The notes beneath the pieces are model-generated. The model was not told the origin of the DNA. It made no database searches and saw only the letters and a list, made by a program, of their open reading frames with translations. Both the position numbers and the translations under genes were made by a program. Shown one piece after another: positions 1 to 8,114 of a stretch of 40,810 nucleotides of DNA (positions are counted from its first letter, which is position 1; the number at the start of each line of letters is the position of its first letter). The stretch comes from Bacteroidales bacterium (GTDB lineage Bacteria > Bacteroidota > Bacteroidia > Bacteroidales > Muribaculaceae), in NCBI GenBank assembly GCA_004557825.1, contig SFFL01000019.1:1-40810 (forward strand), given 5' to 3'.

Positions 1-39
1 CGCTACATCGTGGAGCAGATCAGGGCAGCTATCGGCTAA
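1..39 (+). CDS. C-terminal end of an unidentified protein (partial)
   Basis: The first 39 bases read in frame as RYIVEQIRAAIG followed by TAA, which looks like the amphipathic C-terminal helix of a protein that begins outside the window. Twelve residues are too few to name a family. The reading is inferred only from the open frame running to the window edge and the plausible codon use. It could be chance. Confidence 0.3.
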   Translation, partial: RYIVEQIRAAIG

Positions 40-177
40 GCTATAGGCGGGAACGGAGCTAAAGCTCGGCGCCGGCACCAAAATGGCTGCGCGGAAGGGC
101 TGAGCGCGGGAGGCCGGGGAAGGCCGAGGAGGGCCGGGGGAGGATGAGCTGGAAGGGGGGAGGTGCTATGGGGAGCG

Positions 178-708
178 CTATAGGAGGGCGGTGGTGGAGA
201 GGGCATCGCGGAGAACGGAGGCGAGGTAGGTGCGGTATCGACGGGTGCCTAAGGTGGATTTGGAGAGGAGTTTTTCGAGTCGTTGCTGGGTTTCGGCGAA
301 GACTTGGCTTACGTTGGCAATGTCGAGGATGTCGTTGATTAGCAGCGCTATGCCTTTGTAGAGGGTGTCGGGGTAGTAGAGATATGCTTCGAGGTTGATG
401 GCGTTGGCCAGGGTGAAGAAGCGGATGTCGAGGAGTGCTTCGTAGCCAGGCTGAAATGAGGAGAATTCTTTGATTTGTTTTCTGATGAAGGAGATGCGGG
501 CTTTGCTGTAGCTTCCGCGTTTGGTCCTGCGTAATTCCTTGAGAATGATGGTCTGATATTTATCCAATAGGTGCTCGATGTCGGGATTGAGGAAGAATTC
601 GAAGTATTCCTTGATTTCCTTTCGGGCGGAATATGCCTCAAGAATCATCTCTCTGAGCTGCGGTGCTTCTATGGTCTGCAACTCTTTTTTTAGCTGGATT
701 TTCGACAT
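178..708 (-). CDS. DUF6155 family protein
   Basis: This is a 176-residue, charged, helical protein with no signal peptide or membrane segment, so it is probably cytoplasmic. The N-terminal pattern MSKIQLKKEL...QLREMILEAY...KEYFEFFLNPD matches my memory of the DUF6155 family of Bacteroidetes and Firmicutes. No molecular function is known for that family. The ATG lies 20 bases after the stop of the TonB-dependent receptor on the same strand, so the two genes are probably co-transcribed, although a functional link is not obvious. The downstream side (40-177) is a G-rich stretch. Family assignment is by eye. Confidence 0.75.
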   Translation of the reverse strand: MSKIQLKKELQTIEAPQLREMILEAYSARKEIKEYFEFFLNPDIEHLLDKYQTIILKELRRTKRGSYSKARISFIRKQIKEFSSFQPGYEALLDIRFFTLANAINLEAYLYYPDTLYKGIALLINDILDIANVSQVFAETQQRLEKLLSKSTLGTRRYRTYLASVLRDALSTTALL

Positions 709-728
709 TGTGATAGGGGAGAGGTGGG

Positions 729-3188
729 TCAGAAATCAATTGTAAGACGCACGTTAAACTGCCTGCGGGTGAGGTAGTTGGGCACGGCATACTGAATGCG
801 GTTTACGTCGGTGACCCAGTAATAGCTTGATACATTGGAGATGTCGAGCAGGTTGAAGACATCCACGCCAACCCAGATGCTTTTGAGCCAGCGGTGCAGC
901 CCGTGAGGCTGTTCATCTTCTTTCAGCGGAGAGAGCAGCGCGTAGTTGAGGCCGACGTCGAGACGCTTGTAGGCCGGGGCGCGAAAATAACCCTTGTCGC
1001 GGGAGGAGTGCGGGGCTGTGGTGGGCAGACCGTCGGAGAAAATACCGCGCAGCGAGAATTTCAGTTTGGGGAATTTGGGGAAATAGTCGGTGAAGAACAG
1101 CGCCACGGCATAGCGCTGGTCGGTAGGACGGGGCACGGTGACGCCGTTGAGGTTCTCGGCCGTTTTCATCAGCGAGAAGCTGATCCAGGAGTCGGAGCCG
1201 GGCACGAACTGGCCGAAGAGCTTCATATCAAGCCCCATTGTGTAGCCGTCGGTGGAGTTTACGCCATCGTAGACAATCTTCAGATTGTCAATCTCATAGG
1301 GTATGAGATTGTTGAGCTTCTTGTAATAAGCCTCGCCTGAGAGCTTGAAGGGACGACCGAAGGCGCGGAACGTGTAGTCGCCGCCGAGGATGAAGTGAAG
1401 GCTCTGCTGCGATTTTATTTCATCGTTCAGGATAATCTCGGTGTTACCGTCGGCGGAAGTGACCGGCCGGCGGAATTCCTTGTAGAACGGTTGCTGGTAG
1501 TAAACGCCTGTGGCAAAACGGAAAGTGAGCGAATTGTTGCGCTCCGGCACGTAAGCAACATTTATGCGCGGCGAGAAGAGGAATTCCTTGTTGAAATCCC
1601 AGTAAGAGAAACGCAGACCGGCGTTGAAAGAGAAGTACCCCAGCGAAGTGTTTAACTTATAGGTGTCGGCCGCATAGAACGCCAGACGATTGGTGGAGAT
1701 GTTGTGACGCGACGTGAGATTGTAGATCATACGGATTGACTGCCCGTCGGTAGGAAGGGTGTAGCCAGCGGAGTCGCGCAGCTCCCATTCGCGCGTACGC
1801 TCCATAATGGTCTGGTGCTGGAAGTTCAAGCCGTATGACAGCGAGTGGTTGTTGATGCCGGTGTGGCCGCTCAGGCCGATGCCGAACACAGAGATTTTCA
1901 GACGGTTGCGCGCGTGCTCATGATAACGACCCACGCCAAGTTCGCCGCCAACAGCATTGTCGGGATTGCCCTCGCCGGTGGTGCCGGCGCGGTCGAGCCA
2001 GTATTCGCCCGAGATGTCGTAAGCCACAAGTTCGTTGGTAAGGAATCCGGATGTGAGCAGGTTGAACCAGGAAGAGCGCGACGGGCGAAATTCCAGATTC
2101 AGTGCACCGAAGTAAGTCTCAAATTTATCCTTTTCGCCGCCATCGAAATAAACCTTAAACTGCTTTGCGTCGGTAGAGGTGCCGAAATTGGTTTCGCGGC
2201 TGACAGGGGTAAATTTGTAGTTGTTGATGGCGATATTCCCCAGGAATGTAGCCTTCCACTTCTTATTGAATTTGAAGGTGAGATTGGTCTGGTAGTCGAA
2301 GAAATTTGGGTCGTATTCGCCCTTAGATTCCAGCGAACTCAGCAGCGAAGCGTTTCGCTTGTAGCGGATGCCGTGGAGCTGCGAGAACTTTCGGGATGCC
2401 TGACCAATTGTGAGCGAACCGCCCATCAGCGACCCTGACACAGAGCCTTCAAAAGATTCCGGCTCACGGTATGTGATATCGAGAGCCGACGACATTTTGT
2501 CGCCGTACTCCACGCTGAAGCCGCCGGTGGAGAAGCCAATGGCGCCAACCATATCGGGATTGATTACCGACAGGCCTTCCTGCTGGCCGGAAGTAACCAA
2601 CTGCGGACGATAGACCTCTACGCCGTTGATATACACCGAGTTTTCGTCGTATGTGCCACCACGCACAGAATACTGGCTCGACATCTCATTGGAGGAATTT
2701 ACACCGGCGATGGTGGTGAGCATCGACTCCACAGACCCGCCAGACACATCCGGTGCCAGTTTGTAGGAATTCCTGTCGATGGTCTGCATCTGATTGGTCT
2801 GTTTGCGGAAATCGGTTACCTCGATTTCAGTGAGTGAATGCTCCTTGGTTTTCAATCTCACGGTGAGAGCAAGATCGCCCTTGGGATGGATGAGTTGACG
2901 GCGCAATTCCTCATAGCCGATGCAGGTAAACACTACATTAAGTGTATCGGTCTGCGGCGCTGACAGACGGTATGAACCGTCGAGGCTGGTGGTTGTGCCG
3001 ATGGCAGTGCCTGCGATTCGCACCGTCACAAATTCCAGAGGCTGATTATCCATATCCGATACACGGCCGTGAATCGACACCTGCGCCGAAAGGGGGAAGG
3101 GGAGAAGTACACAAATCAGGGCCAAAAGCCATGTGTATTTGTGTAAGTAGTTTGCAATTAAGGAATTATGATGGTGCAAATGCTTCAT
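729..3188 (-). CDS. TonB-dependent receptor with carboxypeptidase-regulatory-like domain
   Basis: This is an 819-residue outer-membrane TonB-dependent transporter. In order it has a signal peptide (residues 1 to about 36, hydrophobic YTWLLALICVLLPFPLSAQ), a CarboxypepD_reg-like beta-sandwich (about 37-125, VSIHGRVSDMDNQPLEFVTV), a plug domain (about 130-230, with VRGGTYDENSVYINGVEVY) and a beta-barrel ending in the aromatic residue typical of outer-membrane barrels (RLTIDF). An in-frame ATG exists 84 bases upstream. I prefer the start at 3188 because it begins directly before the signal peptide and leaves room for a promoter-like box near 3226. There is no SusD partner next door and no STN domain, so the substrate cannot be inferred. 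DUF6155 follows in the same operon. Confidence 0.9.
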   Translation of the reverse strand: MKHLHHHNSLIANYLHKYTWLLALICVLLPFPLSAQVSIHGRVSDMDNQPLEFVTVRIAGTAIGTTTSLDGSYRLSAPQTDTLNVVFTCIGYEELRRQLIHPKGDLALTVRLKTKEHSLTEIEVTDFRKQTNQMQTIDRNSYKLAPDVSGGSVESMLTTIAGVNSSNEMSSQYSVRGGTYDENSVYINGVEVYRPQLVTSGQQEGLSVINPDMVGAIGFSTGGFSVEYGDKMSSALDITYREPESFEGSVSGSLMGGSLTIGQASRKFSQLHGIRYKRNASLLSSLESKGEYDPNFFDYQTNLTFKFNKKWKATFLGNIAINNYKFTPVSRETNFGTSTDAKQFKVYFDGGEKDKFETYFGALNLEFRPSRSSWFNLLTSGFLTNELVAYDISGEYWLDRAGTTGEGNPDNAVGGELGVGRYHEHARNRLKISVFGIGLSGHTGINNHSLSYGLNFQHQTIMERTREWELRDSAGYTLPTDGQSIRMIYNLTSRHNISTNRLAFYAADTYKLNTSLGYFSFNAGLRFSYWDFNKEFLFSPRINVAYVPERNNSLTFRFATGVYYQQPFYKEFRRPVTSADGNTEIILNDEIKSQQSLHFILGGDYTFRAFGRPFKLSGEAYYKKLNNLIPYEIDNLKIVYDGVNSTDGYTMGLDMKLFGQFVPGSDSWISFSLMKTAENLNGVTVPRPTDQRYAVALFFTDYFPKFPKLKFSLRGIFSDGLPTTAPHSSRDKGYFRAPAYKRLDVGLNYALLSPLKEDEQPHGLHRWLKSIWVGVDVFNLLDISNVSSYYWVTDVNRIQYAVPNYLTRRQFNVRLTIDF

Positions 3189-3289
3189 TTGTGCGTAATG
3201 AAAAGGACTGGAAAGAGAGATGAAGGCAAAATAAACGCACTTCATCAATTTTATTAACGGATTTATAGGCAAATAATTATATTAATGAG

Positions 3290-3297
3290 TAAATTTG
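3290..3297 (+). promoter_or_regulatory. Bacteroidetes -7 box for the HAD gene
   Basis: TAAATTTG fits the TAnnTTTG -7 consensus of Bacteroidetes. Transcription would start near 3304, giving a leader of about 50 bases to the ATG at 3357. This placement argues against an upstream in-frame ATG at 3285. No TTTG -33 box is seen at the usual distance. Confidence 0.45.
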
Positions 3298-3356
3298 CAA
3301 TGAACAATGACGACCTGCTGCGACGTTGTATTATAAAACGCTTATACTTCGGCACA

Positions 3357-4139
3357 ATGATTGTATTTGACCTTGACGACACCTTATATAAAGAAGCAGA
3401 CTATGTGAAGTCGGGCATTGCGGCAGTGTGCCGAGCGCTTGATGATAGGGGAGTGCTCTCATTTTCAGAGGCTAAAGCGATTATCGACAATGCCGGAAGC
3501 ACAGCACAGGGCTTTGACCTGATAGTGGATGCAGCGCACCGTAAATTTGGTGATAACACTCTGGATATTAGGCAAATACTTGATATGTATCGTACTCATA
3601 TTCCCGATATTAGCCTCGATGAATCTACACTTGAGGTATTAAAGCGACTGCGGGACTCCGGCGAACCGGTCGGACTGATTACCGACGGTCGGAGTATCGG
3701 ACAGCGAGCTAAAATCAAAGCTCTCGGACTGGAGGAGTTTTTCGCGCCAGAAGATATACTAATTTCAGAAGAGACCGGATTTGACAAACATTGTCCGCAG
3801 CCGTTTCGGCGGATGATGGAGCAACATCCGCAGGAGCATCGGTTTGTGTATGTGGGAGATAATCCGCGCAAGGATTTTATTTGGCCAAATCAATTGGGCT
3901 GGATTACGATAATGCTGCGCGATGTAGACGGCCGCAACATTCATAAGCAAGTTGTCCCGGGTGTTACAGATTCTGGCGATTTGCAGATTGTTTGTGAAAA
4001 CGGAGATTCTCATGATCCGCAAGCTGTTTGTGAAAACGGAGATTCTCTCGAATCGGGGAAAAAATACGCTGCGCAGCTGGAAATCACGTCGTTGGCGCAG
4101 TTGTCGGAAATGTTACATAATGAGTATTATGTAAAATAG
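3357..4139 (+). CDS. HAD-superfamily hydrolase
   Basis: This is a 260-residue cytoplasmic HAD phosphohydrolase. Motif I is at the very N-terminus (MIVFDLDDTLYKE, nucleophile Asp5 and acid Asp7). A helical cap follows, then motif II (GLITDGRS), a lysine before the cap return, and motif IV (YVGDNPRKDF), the arrangement of the subfamily I enzymes that act on small phosphorylated metabolites. The substrate cannot be told from sequence. The start at 3357 is chosen because motif I normally lies within the first ten residues. The C-terminal region carries a tandem 12-residue duplication (VCENGDS twice) encoded by a 36-bp repeat, outside the catalytic core. The gene is divergent from the TonB receptor and convergent with crcB. 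Confidence 0.85.
   Translation: MIVFDLDDTLYKEADYVKSGIAAVCRALDDRGVLSFSEAKAIIDNAGSTAQGFDLIVDAAHRKFGDNTLDIRQILDMYRTHIPDISLDESTLEVLKRLRDSGEPVGLITDGRSIGQRAKIKALGLEEFFAPEDILISEETGFDKHCPQPFRRMMEQHPQEHRFVYVGDNPRKDFIWPNQLGWITIMLRDVDGRNIHKQVVPGVTDSGDLQIVCENGDSHDPQAVCENGDSLESGKKYAAQLEITSLAQLSEMLHNEYYVK
3990..4047 (+). repeat. In-frame 36-bp tandem duplication
   Basis: A 22-bp identical segment occurs at 3990-4011 and 4026-4047, period 36 bp. It adds a second copy of a 12-residue unit containing VCENGDS near the C-terminus of the HAD protein. Confidence 0.9.
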
Positions 4140-4183
4140 GCAGTTGGTGAAAATGGGATTAGTGCCCTATTCGGGCGAATATA

Positions 4184-4256
4184 TGGAAAGTTATGTGGGC
4201 AATCAGGCTGTAAGGCGGTGGAAAGTTATGTGGGCAATTAGGCCGTGAGGCGGTGG
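4184..4256. repeat. 35-bp tandem duplication over the 3' end of crcB
   Basis: The segment beginning TGGAAAGTTATGTGGGCAAT at 4184 recurs at 4219 (period 35) with three or four substitutions. The second copy contains the last codons and stop of crcB. The first lies just beyond the stop in the space convergent with the HAD gene. Confidence 0.85.
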
Positions 4257-4621
4257 CCAAGGTAGAGCATAATGAATCCTGTGAATACGCTTGCCAGAAG
4301 ATATAATAGTGCTATCAGGCTATTGGTCGATGAGTGGGAGAACAGCAGATAGTTTTCGTTGATAAATGTGGAGAAGGTGGTAAATCCGCCGCAGAACCCT
4401 ACGGTGAGGAGTAAGCGCATTTCCGGATTGCAAATATTGTTGCGGTCAAATAGTCCGTAAAGGATGCCTATAATGAAACATCCTATGATATTTACAGCAA
4501 ATGTGCCCCAGGGGAATATGGCCCTGGGGGTAAAAGATTGTATGTAGTTGCTGCATAGGTAGCGGCACATTCCTCCCAGTCCGCTGCCAATAAATACTGC
4601 AAGTAAATTGGTTAAGGTCAT
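4238..4621 (-). CDS. crcB: Fluoride ion channel CrcB (Fluc)
   Basis: This 127-residue inner-membrane protein has four predicted membrane helices, the normal size for a Fluc monomer that forms antiparallel dimers and exports fluoride. Family signatures are visible: GSGLGGMCRYL near the N-terminus, WGTFAVNIIGCFIIG in helix 2 (with the pore Asn) and GFCGGFTTFSTF in helix 3 (the Phe/Thr fluoride track and central Na+ site). It appears as a single gene, so a homodimer is expected. It has its own -7 box (4642-4649) with a very short leader. No fluoride riboswitch is recognisable in the short upstream space. Confidence 0.93.
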   Translation of the reverse strand: MTLTNLLAVFIGSGLGGMCRYLCSNYIQSFTPRAIFPWGTFAVNIIGCFIIGILYGLFDRNNICNPEMRLLLTVGFCGGFTTFSTFINENYLLFSHSSTNSLIALLYLLASVFTGFIMLYLGHRLTA

Positions 4622-4641
4622 AGCTATATATAATAGTGATG

Positions 4642-4649
4642 CAAAATTA
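4642..4649 (-). promoter_or_regulatory. -7 box for crcB
   Basis: On the minus strand this reads TAATTTTG (TAnnTTTG), placing the transcript start about 14 bases before the crcB ATG. Confidence 0.5.
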
Positions 4650-4756
4650 GGAAATTTTCTGAATAATATGATAGTTTTGGAGTTGAGGAATTCGTTGAGG
4701 AGGTTGCTGTGTAGGTGGAGATAGATTTAGCACTTTTATTTCACGAAATTGTTTCG

Positions 4757-4764
4757 TAACTTTG
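4757..4764 (+). promoter_or_regulatory. -7 box for recR, leaderless or nearly so
   Basis: TAACTTTG ends only four bases before the recR ATG at 4769, with a TTTT at 4734-4737 (19-base spacing) as a weak -33 box. If used, transcription would begin at or next to the start codon. Confidence 0.55.
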
Positions 4765-4768
4765 CGGT

Positions 4769-5395
4769 ATGCGACAAGAATTTGAATCAAGACTTCTCGA
4801 GAATTGCGTAACGGAAATTTCACGGCTTCCAGGTATTGGCCGTAAGACTGCTTTGCGTCTGGCGCTGCATCTGCTTCGACAGGAGCCGGCCACCGCTATG
4901 TCGCTGGGTAATGCGATAATAGAGATGAGAAAGGGTATTACCTACTGCAAGGAGTGCCACAACATTTCGCAGACAGAATTATGCCCTATTTGTGCCAATG
5001 GACGCCGCGATCACAGCACTGTATGTGTGGTGGAATCCGTGAAAGATGTGATTATTTTGGAGAATACCGGACAATACTCGGGCGTATACCATGTGCTTGG
5101 AGGTGTGATATCTCCTATCGATGGTGTCACTCCCGATATGCTTGAGATTGATTCATTGGTGGAGCGAGTGGAGCGTGGCGGGATTAATGAAGTAATTCTT
5201 GCTCTTGGCGCCACTATGGAAGGTGATACCACCGGATATTATATTTATCGGAGACTGGCACCCTGCACCGATTTGAAAATCACGCAGCTTGCTCGCGGTG
5301 TAGCCCTTGGCAATGAAATCGAATATACAGATGAACTCACGCTGGGACGTTCGCTGAAAAACCGCACGCTCTTTTCTGATTCGATAGCAATGTAA
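4769..5395 (+). CDS. recR: Recombination mediator protein RecR
   Basis: This is a 208-residue cytoplasmic recombination mediator acting with RecO (and RecF) to load RecA on SSB-coated single-stranded DNA. An N-terminal helix-hairpin-helix (ISRLPGIGRKTALRLALHLL, about residues 17-36) is followed by a four-cysteine zinc finger (CKECHN...CPIC, about 56-71) and a Toprim domain (VVESVKDVIILENTGQYSGVYHVLGG...LGATMEGDTTGYYI). Length and motif order are typical. The ATG directly follows a promoter box. A GNAT gene starts seven bases after the stop and is very probably co-transcribed. Confidence 0.97.
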   Translation: MRQEFESRLLENCVTEISRLPGIGRKTALRLALHLLRQEPATAMSLGNAIIEMRKGITYCKECHNISQTELCPICANGRRDHSTVCVVESVKDVIILENTGQYSGVYHVLGGVISPIDGVTPDMLEIDSLVERVERGGINEVILALGATMEGDTTGYYIYRRLAPCTDLKITQLARGVALGNEIEYTDELTLGRSLKNRTLFSDSIAM

Positions 5396-5401
5396 CTGAA
5401 T

Positions 5402-5929
5402 ATGGCATCAGAGAAAATTGAAATACGACTTCGAGCAGTAGAACCGAGTGATACAGATTGGATCTATCTCCTGGAAAATGAGCCGTCGGCACGCGCCGTA
5501 TCGGCCGAACTGGCGCCATTGTCGCGTCAGCAGATTTGGGAGTATGCATCTAATTACGATGCCAATCCATTGAAAGACGGACATCTTCGGATGATAATTG
5601 ATTTTGATGGAGAAAAGGGGGCACGGGCAGGGATTGTAGATTTATATGATATTGATGTGCGCAATTCCCGCGCGATGGTCGGGATTGTGATATCTCCCTC
5701 TTATCGTCGGCAGGGAATCGCACGTGAAGCCTTGCGCCGGATTTCTGACTATTGCAGCGCTACCCTGAGCATATCGCGGATTTTCGCCGAAGTGGCCGAA
5801 GACAATGCTACATCCATAGCGCTGTTTGAAGCCAGTGGATTTTTGCGAGTTGGAAGTACGGCGGGGTGGTACCGTCGCGGCGACCGATATGTGTCGCGAA
5901 TATGCTTTATGATGACATCTTCCTGCTGA
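5402..5929 (+). CDS. GNAT-family N-acetyltransferase
   Basis: This 175-residue cytoplasmic protein has the RimJ/RimL-like GNAT layout: an N-terminal IRLRAVEPSDTDWIYLLENEP segment, a central beta-strand pair, and the acetyl-CoA pyrophosphate loop IVISPSYRRQGIAREALRRI (about residues 96-115; Q/R-x-x-G-x-A pattern). It then has the NATSIALFEASGFLRVG motif. Such enzymes acetylate amino groups of proteins or small molecules, and the acceptor cannot be inferred. It follows recR by six bases, and this pairing recurs in Bacteroidales genomes as I remember them. No terminator is obvious after it. Confidence 0.85.
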   Translation: MASEKIEIRLRAVEPSDTDWIYLLENEPSARAVSAELAPLSRQQIWEYASNYDANPLKDGHLRMIIDFDGEKGARAGIVDLYDIDVRNSRAMVGIVISPSYRRQGIAREALRRISDYCSATLSISRIFAEVAEDNATSIALFEASGFLRVGSTAGWYRRGDRYVSRICFMMTSSC

Positions 5930-6961
5930 TTTTTTGCACTGAGACGCCTCTGCGTTCTTGTTGTATTTTTCTGCTCTGATTTTGATGACAGGGGCAAAAT
6001 CAGGTCCTGGTTATAGTAAATTATTTATTTTTAGGGGATTAAATGTTAAATATCGGTGAAAAATTGAGCAAAAGAGCCTCTGAGATTGTTATATTTACAA
6101 AAACACCAGCGGGTGTAGGGGAATATTAAAGAAATTCCTCATAACCAAAATTCAATTATTCCAGCGAAGCAACATTTTTCAAAGAAATTGCATAAAATTT
6201 GATTCTCTGAATAGTAATTTGCAAATTCACATCTGAAATTTCTAAACTCAAACCTAAAAATTGACAAACGTCAAATGATTGATTCAGAAATTTAAATATT
6301 AGAAAACGTAAATTATTTGCAAATGCACAATCTCAGGTGAAAATCAGAGTTGAAATTTACAAATTAAAGCTGCAAAAATACCAAAATTCAAGAATGCAAT
6401 TCTGGTAGAAATGTAAACAAAAAATCCCCTTAAAAACGGCTTCTATTTACAAATATATAAAAATAGAGGCAAAATTGACGTTAACAAAAATTATGGAATT
6501 TGGTATAATGCTAAAACTCATAGCTAAAAACTAATTAAAGTTCAAGTGCTGGTTTAATTAATTTTTTCGCTGGGGCTATAAGGGGTGGAATGTAATAATT
6601 TTATCTTTGTTATTACTTGTTAACCAATTATTTACGTATTAAATTCAAAGTTTTACTAAAACAGTTTTACGCATTCAGAGCAATACCGGTAGCACTCCCC
6701 TATCTTACTGTGTGCATTTTTAAATTGCAAGATTTTAACTTATTTGCAAACAGGAATTGCGTCGATTTATATTTCATAATTTGCAATTTGAAATAGTAAA
6801 GGATGATTTACAATTCTAAATTTATTAATTGACAAACGCAACCGTCACGTTATGTGCGATTTTAAATTGATTTTGAAATTTTTCAGATGTAAATTTGCAA
6901 AATTCAATTATATTTCTTACATTTGCAAATAGTTTAATTATCAGCACTTTAGCATTAAATT
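5930..6961. other. AT-rich non-coding region with repeated TTTGCAAA palindromes
   Basis: About 1 kb without a convincing gene, visibly much more AT-rich than its neighbours. Exact TTTGCAAA cores occur at 6218-6225, 6317-6324 (wrong by at most a base at edges), 6743-6750, 6894-6901 and 6922-6929, with near-copies around 6780. The first is a perfect 12-bp palindrome AATTTGCAAATT (6216-6227). The 12-mer AATTGACAAACG occurs twice (6259-6270 and 6827-6838), the first as part of an inverted repeat TTGAC-N4-GTCAA. A promoter-like TATCTTTG lies at 6602-6609. I see no tRNA, DnaA-box cluster or terminator. Confidence 0.7.
6894..6925 (+). promoter_or_regulatory. Promoter of the XRE regulator with overlapping palindromes
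   Basis: A -33 box TTTG (6894-6897) is separated by 20 bases from a -7 box TACATTTG (6918-6925), about 35 bases before the ATG. Both boxes lie inside TTTGCAAA palindromes (6894-6901 and 6921-6930), which suggests that a dimeric repressor could occlude them, possibly the product of the gene itself. Confidence 0.6.
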
Positions 6962-7930
6962 ATGGATTTTATCACACGTTTGCGCTATTTTATGGATTCT
7001 GCGGGAATTACCATCTCGCAATTTGCAGATACATGTGGCATACCTCGCCCTACGATGTCGCAACTTATGAACGGACGCAACAAGCGAATATCCGACGAGG
7101 TGATTAATAAAATCCATACCGGTTATCCTGAGCTTTCAATCCTGTGGTTGATGTTTGGCGAGGGAGAGATGGGATCAACTTCGAATATTGAAACCTCAGA
7201 GGCTCAAAATGGCTCTAATTTCGAGCGTACGGCGACTAATTCTTCTGATTTGCAGGATGTTGAGTCGAGTTTTCAAGTAGAATTGCCTTTAGACCAGGAA
7301 GTGCCAGATAATTCGGAATTTGCAGAATCGATGTTTAGCTCATCTGTTTATCCCGGTTCTGCCCCATTTTCCGCATCATCATCAACCGGTGCCGCTTCTT
7401 CTAACCGTATGGGAAGCACTGCTGCACCTAATTCAGTCGTTGCTGCAGGAGCAGCTGCAGATTCTTCCCCTATTGCCTCCGGGGCTTCTGCTGCGGCTGG
7501 CTCTACTATGGCTCCCGGTTCATATGCTGCCACCGGGGCTCCTGTAGCTGCTGGTTCGCCGGTAGCCAGTGCGAATAACGGTTCATCTGTATATGGGAAT
7601 CAAACTTCAATACCCTATACGCAGGCAAAACCTCGGCCATATGTAATAGATGATGAAAACTTTTCTAATGGGTCGTATAATGCAAATGGAGCCTCTCAGA
7701 CGCCACGTAATCAGTCGCAGCAGCGTAAATATGTCGGAGATGTTACTCGCAGTCTGGGTGATATTCCGCGCGAAGAACCGGCTTCGGCCAACGCATCTGG
7801 GGTATTTATCTCTGACGCCTCTTCTGACGAACCAAGGGTGTCTATTTCGCCTGATGCGCATAAAAAGATTACCAATATCGTGGTGTTCTATTCCGACAAT
7901 TCCTTTCAGTCGTTTCTCCCCGATCTATAG
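6962..7930 (+). CDS. XRE-type helix-turn-helix regulator with low-complexity linker
   Basis: This is a 322-residue protein. Residues 1-70 form an XRE/Cro-like DNA-binding domain (ISQFADTCGIPRPTMSQLMNG as the helix-turn-helix, then a short ISDEVINKI...LSILWLMFGEGEMG tail). Residues about 72-298 are low-complexity, rich in Ser, Ala, Gly, Pro and Asn, with repeated variants of AAGAPV/GSxxA. The last 23 residues (KKITNIVVFYSDNSFQSFLPDL) match a short conserved tail I associate with Bacteroidales HTH proteins. No phage or partition genes are nearby. A strong hairpin terminator follows. Function is probably autoregulatory transcription control, and targets are unknown. The linker is much longer than usual for this group. 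Confidence 0.8.
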   Translation: MDFITRLRYFMDSAGITISQFADTCGIPRPTMSQLMNGRNKRISDEVINKIHTGYPELSILWLMFGEGEMGSTSNIETSEAQNGSNFERTATNSSDLQDVESSFQVELPLDQEVPDNSEFAESMFSSSVYPGSAPFSASSSTGAASSNRMGSTAAPNSVVAAGAAADSSPIASGASAAAGSTMAPGSYAATGAPVAAGSPVASANNGSSVYGNQTSIPYTQAKPRPYVIDDENFSNGSYNANGASQTPRNQSQQRKYVGDVTRSLGDIPREEPASANASGVFISDASSDEPRVSISPDAHKKITNIVVFYSDNSFQSFLPDL

Positions 7931-8010
7931 TAATCCCCTATCAATAACTGGCTGATCATCTCTAATATATATTCCCGACTTATAATCTCCGATAAATAGT
8001 ATAAAATAAG

Positions 8011-8064
8011 CGGAGGATGCATCCAGTGAGTTTAATCGCTCTGGAGCATCCTCCGGTTTATTTT
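8011..8064 (+). terminator. Terminator after the XRE gene (possibly bidirectional)
   Basis: CGGAGGATGC (8011-8020) pairs perfectly with GCATCCTCCG (8046-8055), with an inner CCAG/CTGG pairing, followed by GTTTATTTT. It lies between the convergent XRE and lpxA genes. Confidence 0.8.
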
Positions 8065-8114
8065 CAAAGTGTGCCTTTCAAGGACAATGCTCTTCAAGGA
8101 CTGTGCACCTTCAA

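Noticed and set aside
894..2438. Open frames opposite the TonB-dependent receptor
   Set aside because: The receptor on the minus strand has a full domain order and signal peptide. The opposite frames have no coherent protein features.
3990..4047. CRISPR-like repeat
   Set aside because: Only two copies, inside a coding region, with a 14-base gap: a simple tandem duplication.
5930..6961. Replication origin in the AT-rich region
   Set aside because: No cluster of DnaA boxes (TTATCCACA or close variants) and no dnaA/dnaN or gidA-type neighbours; recR and a GNAT gene do not mark oriC.
6962..7930. Phage repressor or toxin-antitoxin antitoxin
   Set aside because: No phage, integrase or toxin-like gene is adjacent, and the tail matches Bacteroidales chromosomal HTH proteins instead.
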